A DNA stretch of 62,193 bases from Lentisphaerota bacterium (GTDB taxonomy: Bacteria; Verrucomicrobiota; Lentisphaeria; Victivallales; Victivallaceae): assembly GCA_015061605.1 (NCBI GenBank), contig SUWH01000011.1, positions 1 to 62,193 on the forward strand. Reading direction: 5' to 3'. The translations under genes and the position numbers were made by a program. The notes under the pieces are model-generated. The model saw only the letters and a program-made list of their open reading frames with translations. It ran no database searches and was not told the origin of the DNA. The number at the start of each line of letters is the position of its first letter. The stretch's first letter is position 1. Positions 1-8,690 of the stretch are shown piece after piece.

Positions 1-863
1 CGGATGTATGCCTCATCTGTCCGGTCGCTCAACGCTTCGATCGCGGCATATTGTGACGACGGCGGGACGCAGGCAACAATATTTTCCGTCATCTGGGTCA
101 TAACTTTTATCAAATCAGCCGGAGCCAATGCCCAACCGACCCGGTATCCCGTCATTGCATAGCGTTTGGAAAATCCGTTGACCACAACTGTCCGCTGCCG
201 CATTCCTTCGCGGGTCACAATGCTTTCGACCTTTTTATTGTCATAGACCAAATGGCTGTAAATCTCATCGGAAATCACCGTCAAATCATATTTCACTGCT
301 ATCCGGGCAATTTCATCCAGTACATTTCCGGGAATGACCGCGCCGGTCGGATTTGATGGCGAATTGAGAATAAGCACCCGGGTCGAAGCGGTTATACTTT
401 TTTCGATATCCTCCGGTCTTACTACAAAATTATCCGCTTCGCGGGTGTTGACCAGCACCGGAATTGCTCCGAGTGATTTGACGACCTCCCGGTAATTTAT
501 CCAGAACGGAGCAATTATTATCGCTTCATCGCCCGGATCCAGCAGACTCCACAAACTCAAATAAGCCGCTTCCATCGCGCCGACCGTGACGATGATCTCA
601 CCGGCAGGATCAAAATCCATTCCGTATTCCCGTGCACATTCTGCGGCAATTTTCTGTCGTAATTCAAGCAATCCGGCATTGGCACTGTAACGGGTTTTGC
701 CTGCGGCGATTGCTGAACAGGCCGCATTACGGATATTTTCCGGCGGCGGCAGATCCGGGTCTCCTAAAGTCAAATCGATCACGCCGCTGTATTTTTGAGC
801 TTCATCATAAATCCGTCTCGGTTCAGACGGGGTGAGATTCATTGCTCTGTCAGATATTTTCAT
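1..863 (-). CDS. Class I/II aminotransferase (PLP-dependent), C-terminus cut by window edge
   Basis: The first 287 codons of a fold-type I aminotransferase are visible; the gene runs off the left edge and lacks roughly its last 100 residues. The N-terminus (MKISDRAMNLTPSEPRRIYD) is followed by the GDPDLPPP stretch typical of aspartate/aromatic-type aminotransferases. The NSPSNPTG motif is present, and FSKRYAMTGYRVG carries the PLP-binding lysine at residue 233. The start at 863 is the first ATG and has a GAGGG ribosome site just upstream. The enzyme should transfer an amino group between an amino acid and a 2-oxo acid in the cytosol. The exact substrate (aspartate, aromatic or other) cannot be read from this part, so no symbol is given. 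Confidence 0.9.
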   Translation of the reverse strand, partial: MKISDRAMNLTPSEPRRIYDEAQKYSGVIDLTLGDPDLPPPENIRNAACSAIAAGKTRYSANAGLLELRQKIAAECAREYGMDFDPAGEIIVTVGAMEAAYLSLWSLLDPGDEAIIIAPFWINYREVVKSLGAIPVLVNTREADNFVVRPEDIEKSITASTRVLILNSPSNPTGAVIPGNVLDEIARIAVKYDLTVISDEIYSHLVYDNKKVESIVTREGMRQRTVVVNGFSKRYAMTGYRVGWALAPADLIKVMTQMTENIVACVPPSSQYAAIEALSDRTDEAYI

Positions 864-880
864 ATTTCCCTCGCAGTTGT

Positions 881-917
881 CCGGTGATAATTACCGGATT
901 TGATTATCAATATCCGG
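881..917 (-). promoter_or_regulatory. Two adjoining palindromes upstream of the aminotransferase
   Basis: Positions 881-897 read CCGGT-N7-ACCGG. Positions 894-917 read CCGGAT-TTGAT-T-ATCAA-T-ATCCGG, and the two share a CCGG. They lie in the 5' leader, between the start codon at 863 and a possible TATATT -10 box near 929-934 on the minus strand. They could be operator sites or leader hairpins. Function is inferred only from symmetry and position. Confidence 0.3.
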
Positions 918-998
918 AACGGTAATATATCAAAACGTTCAAAATCTTTAATATTTAAGTCTTACTCCCGGATGATGTGTTAAAATAGCACAGATTCT

Positions 999-1188
999 CT
1001 ACTTTTCAACATCATTCCCCGATATCGTTTTTAAAAAAATCAAATACAGTATCCATTGTCCGGGCAATGTAATCGGAGTGAGCAAAAACTGTTTGCGTTC
1101 TTTTTTGATTATAACATAAATCAGCCAGACCAGCCACAGTACCGGCAGGGCAGGGATGTTGGTGTAGATGTATTTGTAAAGTAAACCT
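999..1188 (-). pseudogene. Internally deleted copy of the 374-residue membrane protein
   Basis: The reading frame has two blocks that match the protein encoded at 2416-3540. One is the first transmembrane segment (PVLWLVWLIYVIIKKERKQF, against ALWLVWLICVIIQRKRKQF). The other is the third segment (LLTPITLPGQWILYLIF, against LLTPITLLGQWLLYLLF). In the intact gene these blocks are about 80 residues apart; here they are fused. The DNA shows the same join, near an AAAACTG stretch. No ribosome site or promoter is visible. It begins directly after the stop of the PstS-like gene, so the order membrane protein, PstS-like, membrane-protein remnant suggests a tandem duplication followed by decay. Confidence 0.65.
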
Positions 1189-2385
1189 TTACAGGGCGAC
1201 GTAGCCGGTTTTTTCAATCAACTCTTTTCCGGTGGTGGAGAAGAGAAAGTCGATGATTTTGCGGACATTTTCACTGCGCGGTCTGACGGTGATGATACAG
1301 CAGTCGGCAATGAATGGATAAGTGCCGTTGCGGATGTTTTCCACGGTGGGGGCAATGCCGTCGATAGAAAGCAGTTTGATTTCGCCGTTTTTGAACATTT
1401 CAGTTGAAAAATAGCGGAACGTAAAGCCGATCGCCTCCTGATAGTTGCGGTAGTTTGCAACATCGTTGATGATGTCGCCCATACCGCCGAGGCGATCCTC
1501 TTTCAAGGGCGGCATAATGGGAGTATTGCCCATGATTTTTTGCAGCATCGTCTGACTGCCGCTGCCCTCGTTGCGCTGAAACGGCTTGATTTTTCCGCTC
1601 AAACGGCGGTCGATCTGTGACCAGTCGGTGATTTTTCCGGAATAGATATCCCGGATTTGCTGTGAAGTGATATTTTCTATCGGATTTTTACTGTTGACAA
1701 AAAAGACAAAGGCTTCTTTGGCAAAGGGAGTTATTTCATACTTCAAGCCTTTGGCTTTGGCATCAGCGATCTGCTTTTTTGAGGGCGGCGCGCTGAAAAG
1801 AAGATCGGCTCTGTCATTGAGCAGATTGGTGAATGTCATATCAGAACCGTTGGTGTTCAGATATTTCCAACTGTCTTTGTCGTATTCTTTGCGATCATAC
1901 AGGGCGCGCACCACGCCGGAATAAACCGGATAGAGAGCGTATGCGCCGTCGATTCGCGGCAAATCTTTTTTGATTTTGAATTCCGGTGCGGCATCGACCG
2001 CGACAACTTTGGTACCGGTTCGCCACGGATCATAAGCATCCCAGTTGATGCGGTCGTTCAGTTGTTTGAACCGTTCCACCGTGAAGTAGCGGTATGCGGG
2101 AACAGCGCACAAAATCAGCATAAAAAAGAGGGCGGCGATTCCGGAATATTTCCAGATTTTCCGCGTTTTGCAGAACAGAAAAGCATATAACATGACCAGC
2201 AGCGAAAGCAGTACAAGGGTCATGAAAATTACCATCGGGGTCTGATTTAAAAAGCCGAAAGCGATCATAAATACTCCAAGAATCCAAAGAAAGCACGTTC
2301 CGGCAATACCAATGCCGAAAATCAGAATTTTTAAAATCAGAATACCGGTTTTGCCTTTAACGTGATTATTGCTGGCGCTGTTCAT
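1189..2385 (-). CDS. Membrane-anchored PstS-like phosphate/anion-binding protein
   Basis: 398 residues. Residues ~10-100 hold three hydrophobic segments with no cleavable signal. The rest is a periplasmic-binding-protein type 2 domain of the PstS/PBP_like_2 kind: TNGSDMTFTNLLNDRADLLF, then FVNSKNPIENITSQQIRDIY, and the phosphate-loop-like NEGSGSQT at residues 272-279. Known PstS proteins bind phosphate for the Pst ABC transporter and are usually lipoproteins or soluble. Here the binding domain is fused to membrane helices, and no pstCAB genes are nearby, so a sensing or anchoring role is as likely as transport. The start has GAGGA about 9 bases upstream and lies 30 bp after the gene at 2416-3540, so the two are probably co-transcribed. 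Confidence 0.75.
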   Translation of the reverse strand: MNSASNNHVKGKTGILILKILIFGIGIAGTCFLWILGVFMIAFGFLNQTPMVIFMTLVLLSLLVMLYAFLFCKTRKIWKYSGIAALFFMLILCAVPAYRYFTVERFKQLNDRINWDAYDPWRTGTKVVAVDAAPEFKIKKDLPRIDGAYALYPVYSGVVRALYDRKEYDKDSWKYLNTNGSDMTFTNLLNDRADLLFSAPPSKKQIADAKAKGLKYEITPFAKEAFVFFVNSKNPIENITSQQIRDIYSGKITDWSQIDRRLSGKIKPFQRNEGSGSQTMLQKIMGNTPIMPPLKEDRLGGMGDIINDVANYRNYQEAIGFTFRYFSTEMFKNGEIKLLSIDGIAPTVENIRNGTYPFIADCCIITVRPRSENVRKIIDFLFSTTGKELIEKTGYVAL

Positions 2386-2415
2386 TACATGATTCCTCTG
2401 TTACTGATGAAATTT

Positions 2416-3540
2416 TTATTTACCTGAATATGCTTTGCGGAAAAATTCTTGCAGTTCGCGGCAGCTTGCCGGGGCAGTCAAAACTTTTTTCAACGGTGCG
2501 TGCTGCGGGAAAGCTGTTTTTGCCTGATTGACCGCTGTAATCAAAAGTTGATCATTGCCGTCATAATTTGTCCATGATGAGCCGGTGATTTTTTCAGCGA
2601 TCATCACCGCCAGCACTCCGGTTGAAGCATTTTCAAAGTTGCAGATGTGGATTTTTGTTTCTGCTGTATCGGGGAATAAGAAAAGCAGAAATTCAAATTT
2701 ATCCGGATTCTGTTTGAGTTCTGCAAAATATTTCTGCCACTCCGGATCGTTGAATACCTTTGCTCCGAGGCATCCGGGCTTTTGAGCGGAAGTTAAAAAT
2801 TCAGTTTTATATTTTGCCTTCAAAATTTTTCGGGAACGGCGGGCGGCCAGGATACAGGAAACTGTTCCAAAATAGAGGAAAATCAGCGTGAGGATGATTG
2901 CCGGAATGCGCCAGTTTTTCCACTTACCAAAATAAAGCGGCAGAATCAGCGGGATGCAGCTGCACAGCAGCCAGTTGGTAATATCGCCAATCATACACAC
3001 CGAACCGAAACCAAGAATCGCTCCGGCAATGAATCCTGCCCGGGCAAGACGGAATTTCCAGTCCGGTAAAATGGCGGGGGCATCCGGATTTTCCGCTTGT
3101 TTTTTCCGGCGGAAAAAGAGCAGATAAAGCAGCCACTGTCCGAGCAAGGTGATCGGCGTGAGCAGAAGCACCCAAACGATTTGCCCATAGACCTGACGCT
3201 GTCGGGGACGGTAATGGTTTTTTGCATATTCCCGGCGGACTTCGGCGGGCATCCGGTCGAGGTCATAAGTTTTTTGACGTGAACTGTTGTCGGCATTGGG
3301 TTGAACAAGTGCATAGCGCTCATACAATTTCATCCGGTAGTGCCAGCCGCTCCAGGTGAAAACTCCACCAATGATAAAGATGCCGATAAACACCGCTGAA
3401 GTCCAAAAAAACTGCTTGCGTTTCCTTTGGATTATAACACAAATCAGCCAGACGAGCCACAGCGCCAGCAGTGCCGGAAGCAGATATTTGCCGCTTTCGT
3501 ACACGATATTGAAAATCCTGATGCTGAATGGGATGGCCAT
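2416..3540 (-). CDS. Polytopic membrane protein of unknown function
   Basis: 374 residues. I do not recognise the family. Hydrophobic segments lie near residues 15-34, 42-65, 117-140, 162-200 and 208-230, with a basic stretch (IIQRKRKQFF) after the first. The last ~140 residues look soluble and extracytoplasmic or cytoplasmic, with no motif I can name. It is the upstream partner of the PstS-like gene, 30 bp away, and has its own promoter at 3617-3645. A deleted second copy lies just beyond the PstS-like gene, so the pair was probably duplicated as a unit. A membrane partner for the PstS-like protein is an inference from linkage only. Confidence 0.6.
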   Translation of the reverse strand: MAIPFSIRIFNIVYESGKYLLPALLALWLVWLICVIIQRKRKQFFWTSAVFIGIFIIGGVFTWSGWHYRMKLYERYALVQPNADNSSRQKTYDLDRMPAEVRREYAKNHYRPRQRQVYGQIVWVLLLTPITLLGQWLLYLLFFRRKKQAENPDAPAILPDWKFRLARAGFIAGAILGFGSVCMIGDITNWLLCSCIPLILPLYFGKWKNWRIPAIILTLIFLYFGTVSCILAARRSRKILKAKYKTEFLTSAQKPGCLGAKVFNDPEWQKYFAELKQNPDKFEFLLFLFPDTAETKIHICNFENASTGVLAVMIAEKITGSSWTNYDGNDQLLITAVNQAKTAFPQHAPLKKVLTAPASCRELQEFFRKAYSGK

Positions 3541-3616
3541 TTTTTATTACTCTTTTGCTCCGGTACAGATACTGTATTTTGACATGTTTTTATGTTCAAA
3601 TCGACCGCCTGAAAGT

Positions 3617-3645
3617 AATATACCACATCCCGTAAGTGTTTACAA
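3617..3645 (-). promoter_or_regulatory. Promoter for 2416-3540 (TTGTAA-N17-TATATT)
   Basis: On the minus strand TTGTAA (3640-3645) and TATATT (3617-3622) are separated by 17 bases. The pair lies about 75 bases before the start codon of the polytopic membrane protein. It matches the TTGNNN-N16/17-TATATT pattern seen at several other genes in this window. Confidence 0.55.
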
Positions 3646-3687
3646 GCTGCGGAGTGCAGGATTTTCTGAAAATAAGAAAAGTGCAAA

Positions 3688-3715
3688 TTGAAATTCACCT
3701 TGCCGATGCTATATT
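3688..3715 (+). promoter_or_regulatory. Orphan plus-strand promoter (TTGAAA-N16-TATATT)
   Basis: TTGAAA (3688-3693) and TATATT (3710-3715) point rightward, but there is no plus-strand gene downstream. The next features are the long hairpin at 3805-3850 and the end of an oppositely transcribed gene. A transcript of about 130 nt from ~3722 to the hairpin would be a small RNA. This is an inference from promoter and hairpin alone. Confidence 0.35.
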
Positions 3716-3804
3716 ACATTGACGGCGTCTGATTTGCAATATCAACCGAACGGAAAGTGCAAAGATTTAATGATATATTCCGGGATAATCAGTTTTATGC
3801 GGAC

Positions 3805-3850
3805 TGAAGTGCACCCCAAAAGTTGGACACAACTTTTGAGGTGCACTTCA
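3805..3850. repeat. Near-perfect palindrome resembling two IS3-type ends; possible terminator
   Basis: Two 21-bp arms (TGAAGTGCACCCCAAAAGTTG at 3805-3825; its complement, with one mismatch, at 3830-3850) enclose only GACA. The arm resembles the terminal inverted repeats of many IS3-family insertion sequences (GTGCACCCCAAAAGTTGGAC-like ends). The two ends face inward with nothing between them, as in an element that lost its whole interior. It starts 33 bases after the stop of the PHP-domain gene and could also stop transcription from either side, though no clear T-run follows. Confidence 0.6.
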
Positions 3851-3882
3851 TTTTGCAGCAGCCCCTTTTATTTTTACCGGAT

Positions 3883-5292
3883 TTATCCCCAGAATTCCTT
3901 TTCCAAAGTTGCAAATTCAGCTTGAACAGCGGCGAATGCGGAAGCATCCGGGGAAAATGTGTTCCGCGTAAAGTCAGTAATGATCCCCAGACGCTGGGCG
4001 TAGGGGGTATTGACCACACGATCGTATTCCATATCCGGAGAACCTGTGGCAAAGGCTTTGAACATCAGATCAGCCTCTTTCACACAAAGTTCATCGTGAC
4101 GCGGATAATAGTTGTTGCGCAGATAGTGGTAGAAACTCACCAGTTCAGAACTTCCGGAAACCCGGGGGAATTCACCGGGGAGCTGACGGACGACCACATT
4201 GGTATTGCTCAATATGGCATCGCGCAAGGATGCAAAATCATTGGCTTTGGCAAATACCACCGATGAATTCAATCCCATTCCGGCACGGGTATGGGCATCG
4301 GTATTGCCGACCGCGGGGATCCGGCGGGCGAGTTTCAAACATTCTTCATGGTATACAGCAGAAGTTTCATCGCTGTTCTGCGAACCGGCACCAAAGAGTT
4401 CGATGCAGTCAAAGAGTTTGTTTTCAAACACATATTCCCGGATACAGCGCGGTAGAAACAGCCGGTCAAGCGGCCGCCAGAAGGGATGACAGAATACATT
4501 CATACCGCCGGCGTCATGCACCAGATCGTGAACCACATGGAACGCTGCCGCCAGATAGCGGACAAAATCATCATTGAAATCCGGAACAACTTTCATATAT
4601 TTTGCCAGAAGCTTGTCAAACACCGGATTGCCGCGATGCAGTTGTGCTGAAATCGGTTTACTGCTGCCGAAACTCAAATTGTGGATGGTATGCAGATCCG
4701 GCAGGTGGATCTCTTCTGATGGATAAACCTGAAATCCAACTCCGCACTGATCAACAAAATCGGCAGCTTTCAATGACGGATAGTGCTGTTTGTGGTCGGA
4801 AATGGCGATGAAATCCAGCCCGATGGAACGGTTGAGTGCGGCATAATATTCCGGGCAGAGCAGATTTTTTTCGTGGCAGCAGCCGGAATAGCCGCTGTGC
4901 AAGTGCAGATCGCCCCGGTACGGGCGCAATCCGAGCCATTCCCGGCGTACGGCGTAAATAAAAAAGGTGGTGATCACCCGTTCGCCAATGGTAATGCGGA
5001 AGGTGGTCTGCCCCTCCCCTTTGAAATCATATTTGAAGTGCAGTATGCCGTTTTCATCCAGAACCGACGGGATCGGCTCAAAAGCCGGCCGCCCCAAACT
5101 GAAACCGTTTCCGCAGGTGTAACCGGGCAGATCGCCGTTTTGAAACAGGCCGCCGGGGCCTACGGCATCGACAGTGAATTCACTTTGAAACGCCCGCAGA
5201 TCGGAATGGGGAAAATTTCCTTTGACAGCGATTTCTGTTATCGCATCGGCTGCGACCACCCGGGGAGTAATTGAGTAAAGTTCAGGGAACAT
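3883..5292 (-). CDS. PHP-domain metal-dependent phosphoesterase-like protein
   Basis: 469 residues. Residues 1-125 form a beta-rich domain I cannot name. From residue 126 a PHP (polymerase and histidinol phosphatase) fold follows, with metal ligands in DLHLHS (128-133), FIAISDHKQHY, NVFCHPFW and VGNTDAHT. PHP proteins hydrolyse phosphoesters in the cytosol; the substrate is unknown here. There is no signal peptide. The ATG at 5292 has AGAAG upstream and lies 21 bp after the lipoprotein gene, so the two form an operon. The palindrome at 3805-3850 may end it. A related group of PHP proteins occurs next to glycan genes, so a sugar-phosphate substrate is possible but unproven. Confidence 0.8.
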   Translation of the reverse strand: MFPELYSITPRVVAADAITEIAVKGNFPHSDLRAFQSEFTVDAVGPGGLFQNGDLPGYTCGNGFSLGRPAFEPIPSVLDENGILHFKYDFKGEGQTTFRITIGERVITTFFIYAVRREWLGLRPYRGDLHLHSGYSGCCHEKNLLCPEYYAALNRSIGLDFIAISDHKQHYPSLKAADFVDQCGVGFQVYPSEEIHLPDLHTIHNLSFGSSKPISAQLHRGNPVFDKLLAKYMKVVPDFNDDFVRYLAAAFHVVHDLVHDAGGMNVFCHPFWRPLDRLFLPRCIREYVFENKLFDCIELFGAGSQNSDETSAVYHEECLKLARRIPAVGNTDAHTRAGMGLNSSVVFAKANDFASLRDAILSNTNVVVRQLPGEFPRVSGSSELVSFYHYLRNNYYPRHDELCVKEADLMFKAFATGSPDMEYDRVVNTPYAQRLGIITDFTRNTFSPDASAFAAVQAEFATLEKEFWG

Positions 5293-5313
5293 AGTATCTT
5301 CTTTCTTTTAAAC

Positions 5314-6486
5314 TTATTTATCTGCAAGATGCCGGGTGAAATCGGCATCAGCAGGAAGTTTTTTCAAATTCTTGTGCTCCGGCAACGGAGTTGCGGCATT
5401 GCCGGATGCCAGAATGATGCCGCCGCGCGCCATGAAATCTTTCAGCTTTTCCCAACGGGTACCACGGGAGAAAAAATCCCGGTTGTGTTCGGCAATGCCG
5501 TGGGGCAAAATCAACACATCAATATGCCGCAGAGCGCCATCATCCATATGCGGCAAATTGAAATATTGAACCGTGATGTGTTTTTGATTTATAAGCGAAA
5601 CCAGCGCTTTGACAGGCCCATGCCCCATGATCGCTGAAGCACTCAAACCGACCCGGAGCGGGCGGAGAGATTTCTGCGGAAATTGCGGGGTAAGCCTGAC
5701 GCCGCTCACCGCATAGATCATGCCGACGGCGATATCCAAAGTTGACTCCCGGTATTCCGGATGAAAGCTGCTGGCAATCACCTTGCCTTTGCCTAAAGTT
5801 CCATAGACCAGCGCCGGTTTATCAAAAAGTCCGCCGTGCGGTTTACCGAAATAACTGATCGAATTCTTATAGAGTGCCAGCACCTCGCCGGTACTTGATG
5901 GATCAGGCTTTCTTCCGGGACGGGGAATCGGACCGCTGGCGTAGTGAACCACCCGCTTGCCGGGTTTGATACCAAGCAGCCGGGCGCCGCGTTCAGATAT
6001 TTCGATTTGCGTGTTTCCGGTAGCGCCGCCAGTGTTGGGATGGCGGACAAATGGCAGCAGCCGCAGCCGCGCCTGGTGGTTCAATGCGCAGGTCAATCCG
6101 GCACAGCTGCCGACATAAGTTCCGCCCTGTTTGATCCATTCCCGGAGGATGGCAATTCCTTCAGGTTTCATGGCTCCGTATTGGCGGGTGGGGTATCCGC
6201 CGGGCATGAGCAGCAGATCAATGGAGCTCAATTTACCATCGCGGATATCCTGCCCGGTGATAGTGTAAAGTTCCGCCTGCGGTGAGATTTCAACCAGTTC
6301 CGCCCAGTGAAAAACGCCGCCGCCGGAACTGCCGCGATCAACATAAAGACCGATACGCAACCGGGGAGCGGCAGATTTTTCCGGTGATTTTCCGGCATCT
6401 GCCGAAAGATTTGCCGTGGACTTGCACGAAGCACAGCTCAAAACGAGTATGGCGCACATCAAACAAGAGAATAATTTCAACTTCAT
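5314..6486 (-). CDS. Lipoprotein with BPL_N / class I glutamine-amidotransferase-like domains
   Basis: 390 residues. The N-terminus is a lipoprotein signal (hydrophobic core, then VLSCASC with the lipid-accepting Cys), so the protein is envelope-bound. Residues ~45-265 form a glutamine-amidotransferase-like domain of the BPL_N type: LLMPGGYPTRQYGAM, GSCAGL with the nucleophile-position Cys128, and SFHPEYR supplying His and Glu. A second, shorter half (from MGHGPVKALVSLINQ, with LILPHG) repeats the fold. Its nucleophile elbow reads ILASGNA, so it is probably inactive. The enzymatic role of exported BPL_N proteins is not established. It is first in an operon with the PHP gene; GGAG lies 8 bases before the ATG. 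Confidence 0.75.
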   Translation of the reverse strand: MKLKLFSCLMCAILVLSCASCKSTANLSADAGKSPEKSAAPRLRIGLYVDRGSSGGGVFHWAELVEISPQAELYTITGQDIRDGKLSSIDLLLMPGGYPTRQYGAMKPEGIAILREWIKQGGTYVGSCAGLTCALNHQARLRLLPFVRHPNTGGATGNTQIEISERGARLLGIKPGKRVVHYASGPIPRPGRKPDPSSTGEVLALYKNSISYFGKPHGGLFDKPALVYGTLGKGKVIASSFHPEYRESTLDIAVGMIYAVSGVRLTPQFPQKSLRPLRVGLSASAIMGHGPVKALVSLINQKHITVQYFNLPHMDDGALRHIDVLILPHGIAEHNRDFFSRGTRWEKLKDFMARGGIILASGNAATPLPEHKNLKKLPADADFTRHLADK

Positions 6487-6583
6487 AAAACATCTCCATG
6501 GTTAAATCGAAGTTTTCGCTATAATATAGCACCAGACTATGTAAATTTCTACAATGTACAGAGAATTCATTCCGCATTGCAAT

Positions 6584-6865
6584 CACAGATATCCCATAAT
6601 TTTTCAAAAAGCGGGTATTCTCTCTGCATTCAAGCGAGAGAAATTTGATTTTTGAAAAAGTGATTTTGGCAGATTTTCCTGCCCGAAGCAGTTCGCTCGA
6701 AACTGCCTGTTTCCAGTCGGCGGATGCAGTGCGAGGCAAGGTCGGGTTTTGCAAGCGAGAAGCGAGGGGAGTGTACGATTGTACTCGACCCGAGCGGCGA
6801 GCGAAGCAAGGCGCGAGATTGCCCGCAATGCGCCGCCGTCGGTTGTTTTTTATGAGACAGCTGTG
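6584..6865 (+). mobile_element. MITE-like element, copy A
   Basis: 282 bp. The left end is CACAGATATCCCATAATTTT and the right end (reverse complement) is CACAGCTGTCTCATAAAAAA, an imperfect inverted pair. The flanks are CATTGCAAT on the left and CATTGCAGT on the right, a 9-bp direct repeat with one mismatch. The inside is rich in short palindromes and has no credible coding frame. The rest of the 6487-7042 gap holds only leader sequence for the two flanking genes; I see no other gene there. Confidence 0.8.
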
Positions 6866-7042
6866 CATTGCAGTACAAAACTCCGGATAAAGTTTATCTC
6901 GGCACTTGCAATTAAGTAAACAGAGGTTACATTAAATCAAAACCGTTTACACCGGTCTTTCTGAAAAAGTTGTCCCGCCGGGAACAAGGCGCAGTGTATA
7001 TTGACCCTATAAAACAACCAAACTCTGAAATCTGAAATAATT

Positions 7043-8587
7043 ATGATCCACATAACTGAAAAAATCGTTTTGCTTGACGGGATTTGTACCTTTATAGACT
7101 TTGAGCTTGATGCTTTCTGTCAGCTGGATATTGAACTTGAACTGGAGTCTGCGGCAACTCTGGATATTGCTCTGGGCGAAGTAACTTCCGGGAACCGGGT
7201 AGATCGTAACCCGGGCGGCTATCGCATTGTCCGCCTTATGTCAAAAGAGTGCCCCACCGGAAAAAGCTCTTTTGCTTTTGATCTGCCACGTCATAAATCC
7301 CCTTATGCCAATTCAACCAGCGTTCCCCTGCCTCCGGAAGCAGGCAATCGGGAAATCGTTCCGTTCCGCTATGTAGAAATTCTTGGCGGCAAAGGCAAAG
7401 CCAAACTTATCCGCAAGGCTTTTTATGGAGATTTTGATGACAACGCTGCCGATTTTGTTTGCGATAACATCCAACTCAACCGGATCTGGCAATTCTGCAA
7501 ATACACCATGAAAGCTACTTCAGCTTTCGGTTATTACATTGATGGCGAGCGGGAGCGGCAGCCTTATGAAGGCGACGCCTTGAGCAATCTTTTAGGAGAC
7601 CTTTGCTGCGGTGGTTCGGCGAATACTGCCAAACGCACCATTGACTGGCTTTTGAAAGTGCCGACCTGGTTCAACGAGTGGCAGCTGATTACCGCTATAT
7701 TGGTGCGGGATTATCTGCTCTACTCCAATGATCATGCCAGTGTAAACAAATGGCTGCCCCAACTGGAAAAACATATAGCAAAGTTTTCTCTGGAAGAGAA
7801 TAATCTGCTGCGTGATGCCACACCGGAAGAAACAGCCCAACGCCTCCCGCGGGACTTGATCGACTGGCCGCGGGGAGAACGGGATGGTTATGAACTTGGC
7901 AAATTCAACTTAACTCCCAACTGCTACTATTTTAAAGCTATGCAGGTAATGTATGAGCTTACCGGCAAAAACGAATACTCCATTGCAGCCCAAAAAGTCA
8001 AAAACGCCATTCTGAAAAATTTCCGCAACGGCGAAAAGTTTATCGACAGTATCGGCAGCAGCCACACGGCACTGCACAGCTTGCTTTATCCGGCATACTT
8101 CAAGATCGCCGATTTAAGCGAAAACATGAAAAACTCTCTGATCGCCAAAGGTATGTCGTGCAGTGTTTATACTGCTCACTTCCTTTTAGAATACTGTTTT
8201 GACAACGGTCTGGTGGAGCACGCATACAATTTGCTTTTAAGCAATTGCCTCAGAAGCTGGAACAACATGCTCAACAAGGGTGCCACCATTACCATGGAAG
8301 CGTGGGATGATACATTGAAACCCAATCAGGATTGGAACCATGCCTGGGGAGCGGCCCCCGCCAACCTTATACCACGCTGCATAGCTGGCATCAAACCGCT
8401 GGAACCGGGTTTCAAACGTTTTGCAGTAACTCCCCATCCGGGCAAGCTCAAGGAGTTTTACTGCAAACACCCCACTCCATACGGAGCAATCGAGTTGGAG
8501 TACAAACAAGGTAAATACCGCCTGACCAAACCGGCAGAGTGCTTTGCCGAATTTGAGCAAAGTCTGGATATAGAAGTTATTTCCTGA
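7043..8587 (+). CDS. GH78-like (alpha-L-rhamnosidase family) glycoside hydrolase
   Basis: 514 residues with no signal peptide, so probably cytosolic. A short beta-domain (1-125) precedes an (alpha/alpha)6-barrel. The catalytic-region signature YYIDGERERQPYEGD (~165-177) aligns with the GH78 D-x-P-x-R-x-E-R-x-G-W-x-G-D motif. ITMEAWDDTLKPNQDWNHAW near 415-435 supplies the second acidic residue and the conserved H-x-W. The end (IAGIKPLEPGFKRFAVTPHP) is the usual GH78 C-terminal beta-domain. Family members remove terminal rhamnose. It is shorter than typical GH78 enzymes (about 900 residues) because the N-terminal carbohydrate-binding modules are missing, so substrate preference may differ. The ribosome site is weak. 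Confidence 0.78.
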   Translation: MIHITEKIVLLDGICTFIDFELDAFCQLDIELELESAATLDIALGEVTSGNRVDRNPGGYRIVRLMSKECPTGKSSFAFDLPRHKSPYANSTSVPLPPEAGNREIVPFRYVEILGGKGKAKLIRKAFYGDFDDNAADFVCDNIQLNRIWQFCKYTMKATSAFGYYIDGERERQPYEGDALSNLLGDLCCGGSANTAKRTIDWLLKVPTWFNEWQLITAILVRDYLLYSNDHASVNKWLPQLEKHIAKFSLEENNLLRDATPEETAQRLPRDLIDWPRGERDGYELGKFNLTPNCYYFKAMQVMYELTGKNEYSIAAQKVKNAILKNFRNGEKFIDSIGSSHTALHSLLYPAYFKIADLSENMKNSLIAKGMSCSVYTAHFLLEYCFDNGLVEHAYNLLLSNCLRSWNNMLNKGATITMEAWDDTLKPNQDWNHAWGAAPANLIPRCIAGIKPLEPGFKRFAVTPHPGKLKEFYCKHPTPYGAIELEYKQGKYRLTKPAECFAEFEQSLDIEVIS

Positions 8588-8690
8588 ATTTAATCTGTCC
8601 TGACATCACGGAGATGATCAATCGTCGCTCTGCGAGCTATGGCGGGACAGGCAGAGCAGCAAATACCCCGTTTTTCTCGAAAGAGGTGGG

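Noticed and set aside
6645-6890. Small protein frames inside the MITE copies
   Set aside because: The frames differ between copies, are open on both strands because of palindromes, and lack ribosome sites.
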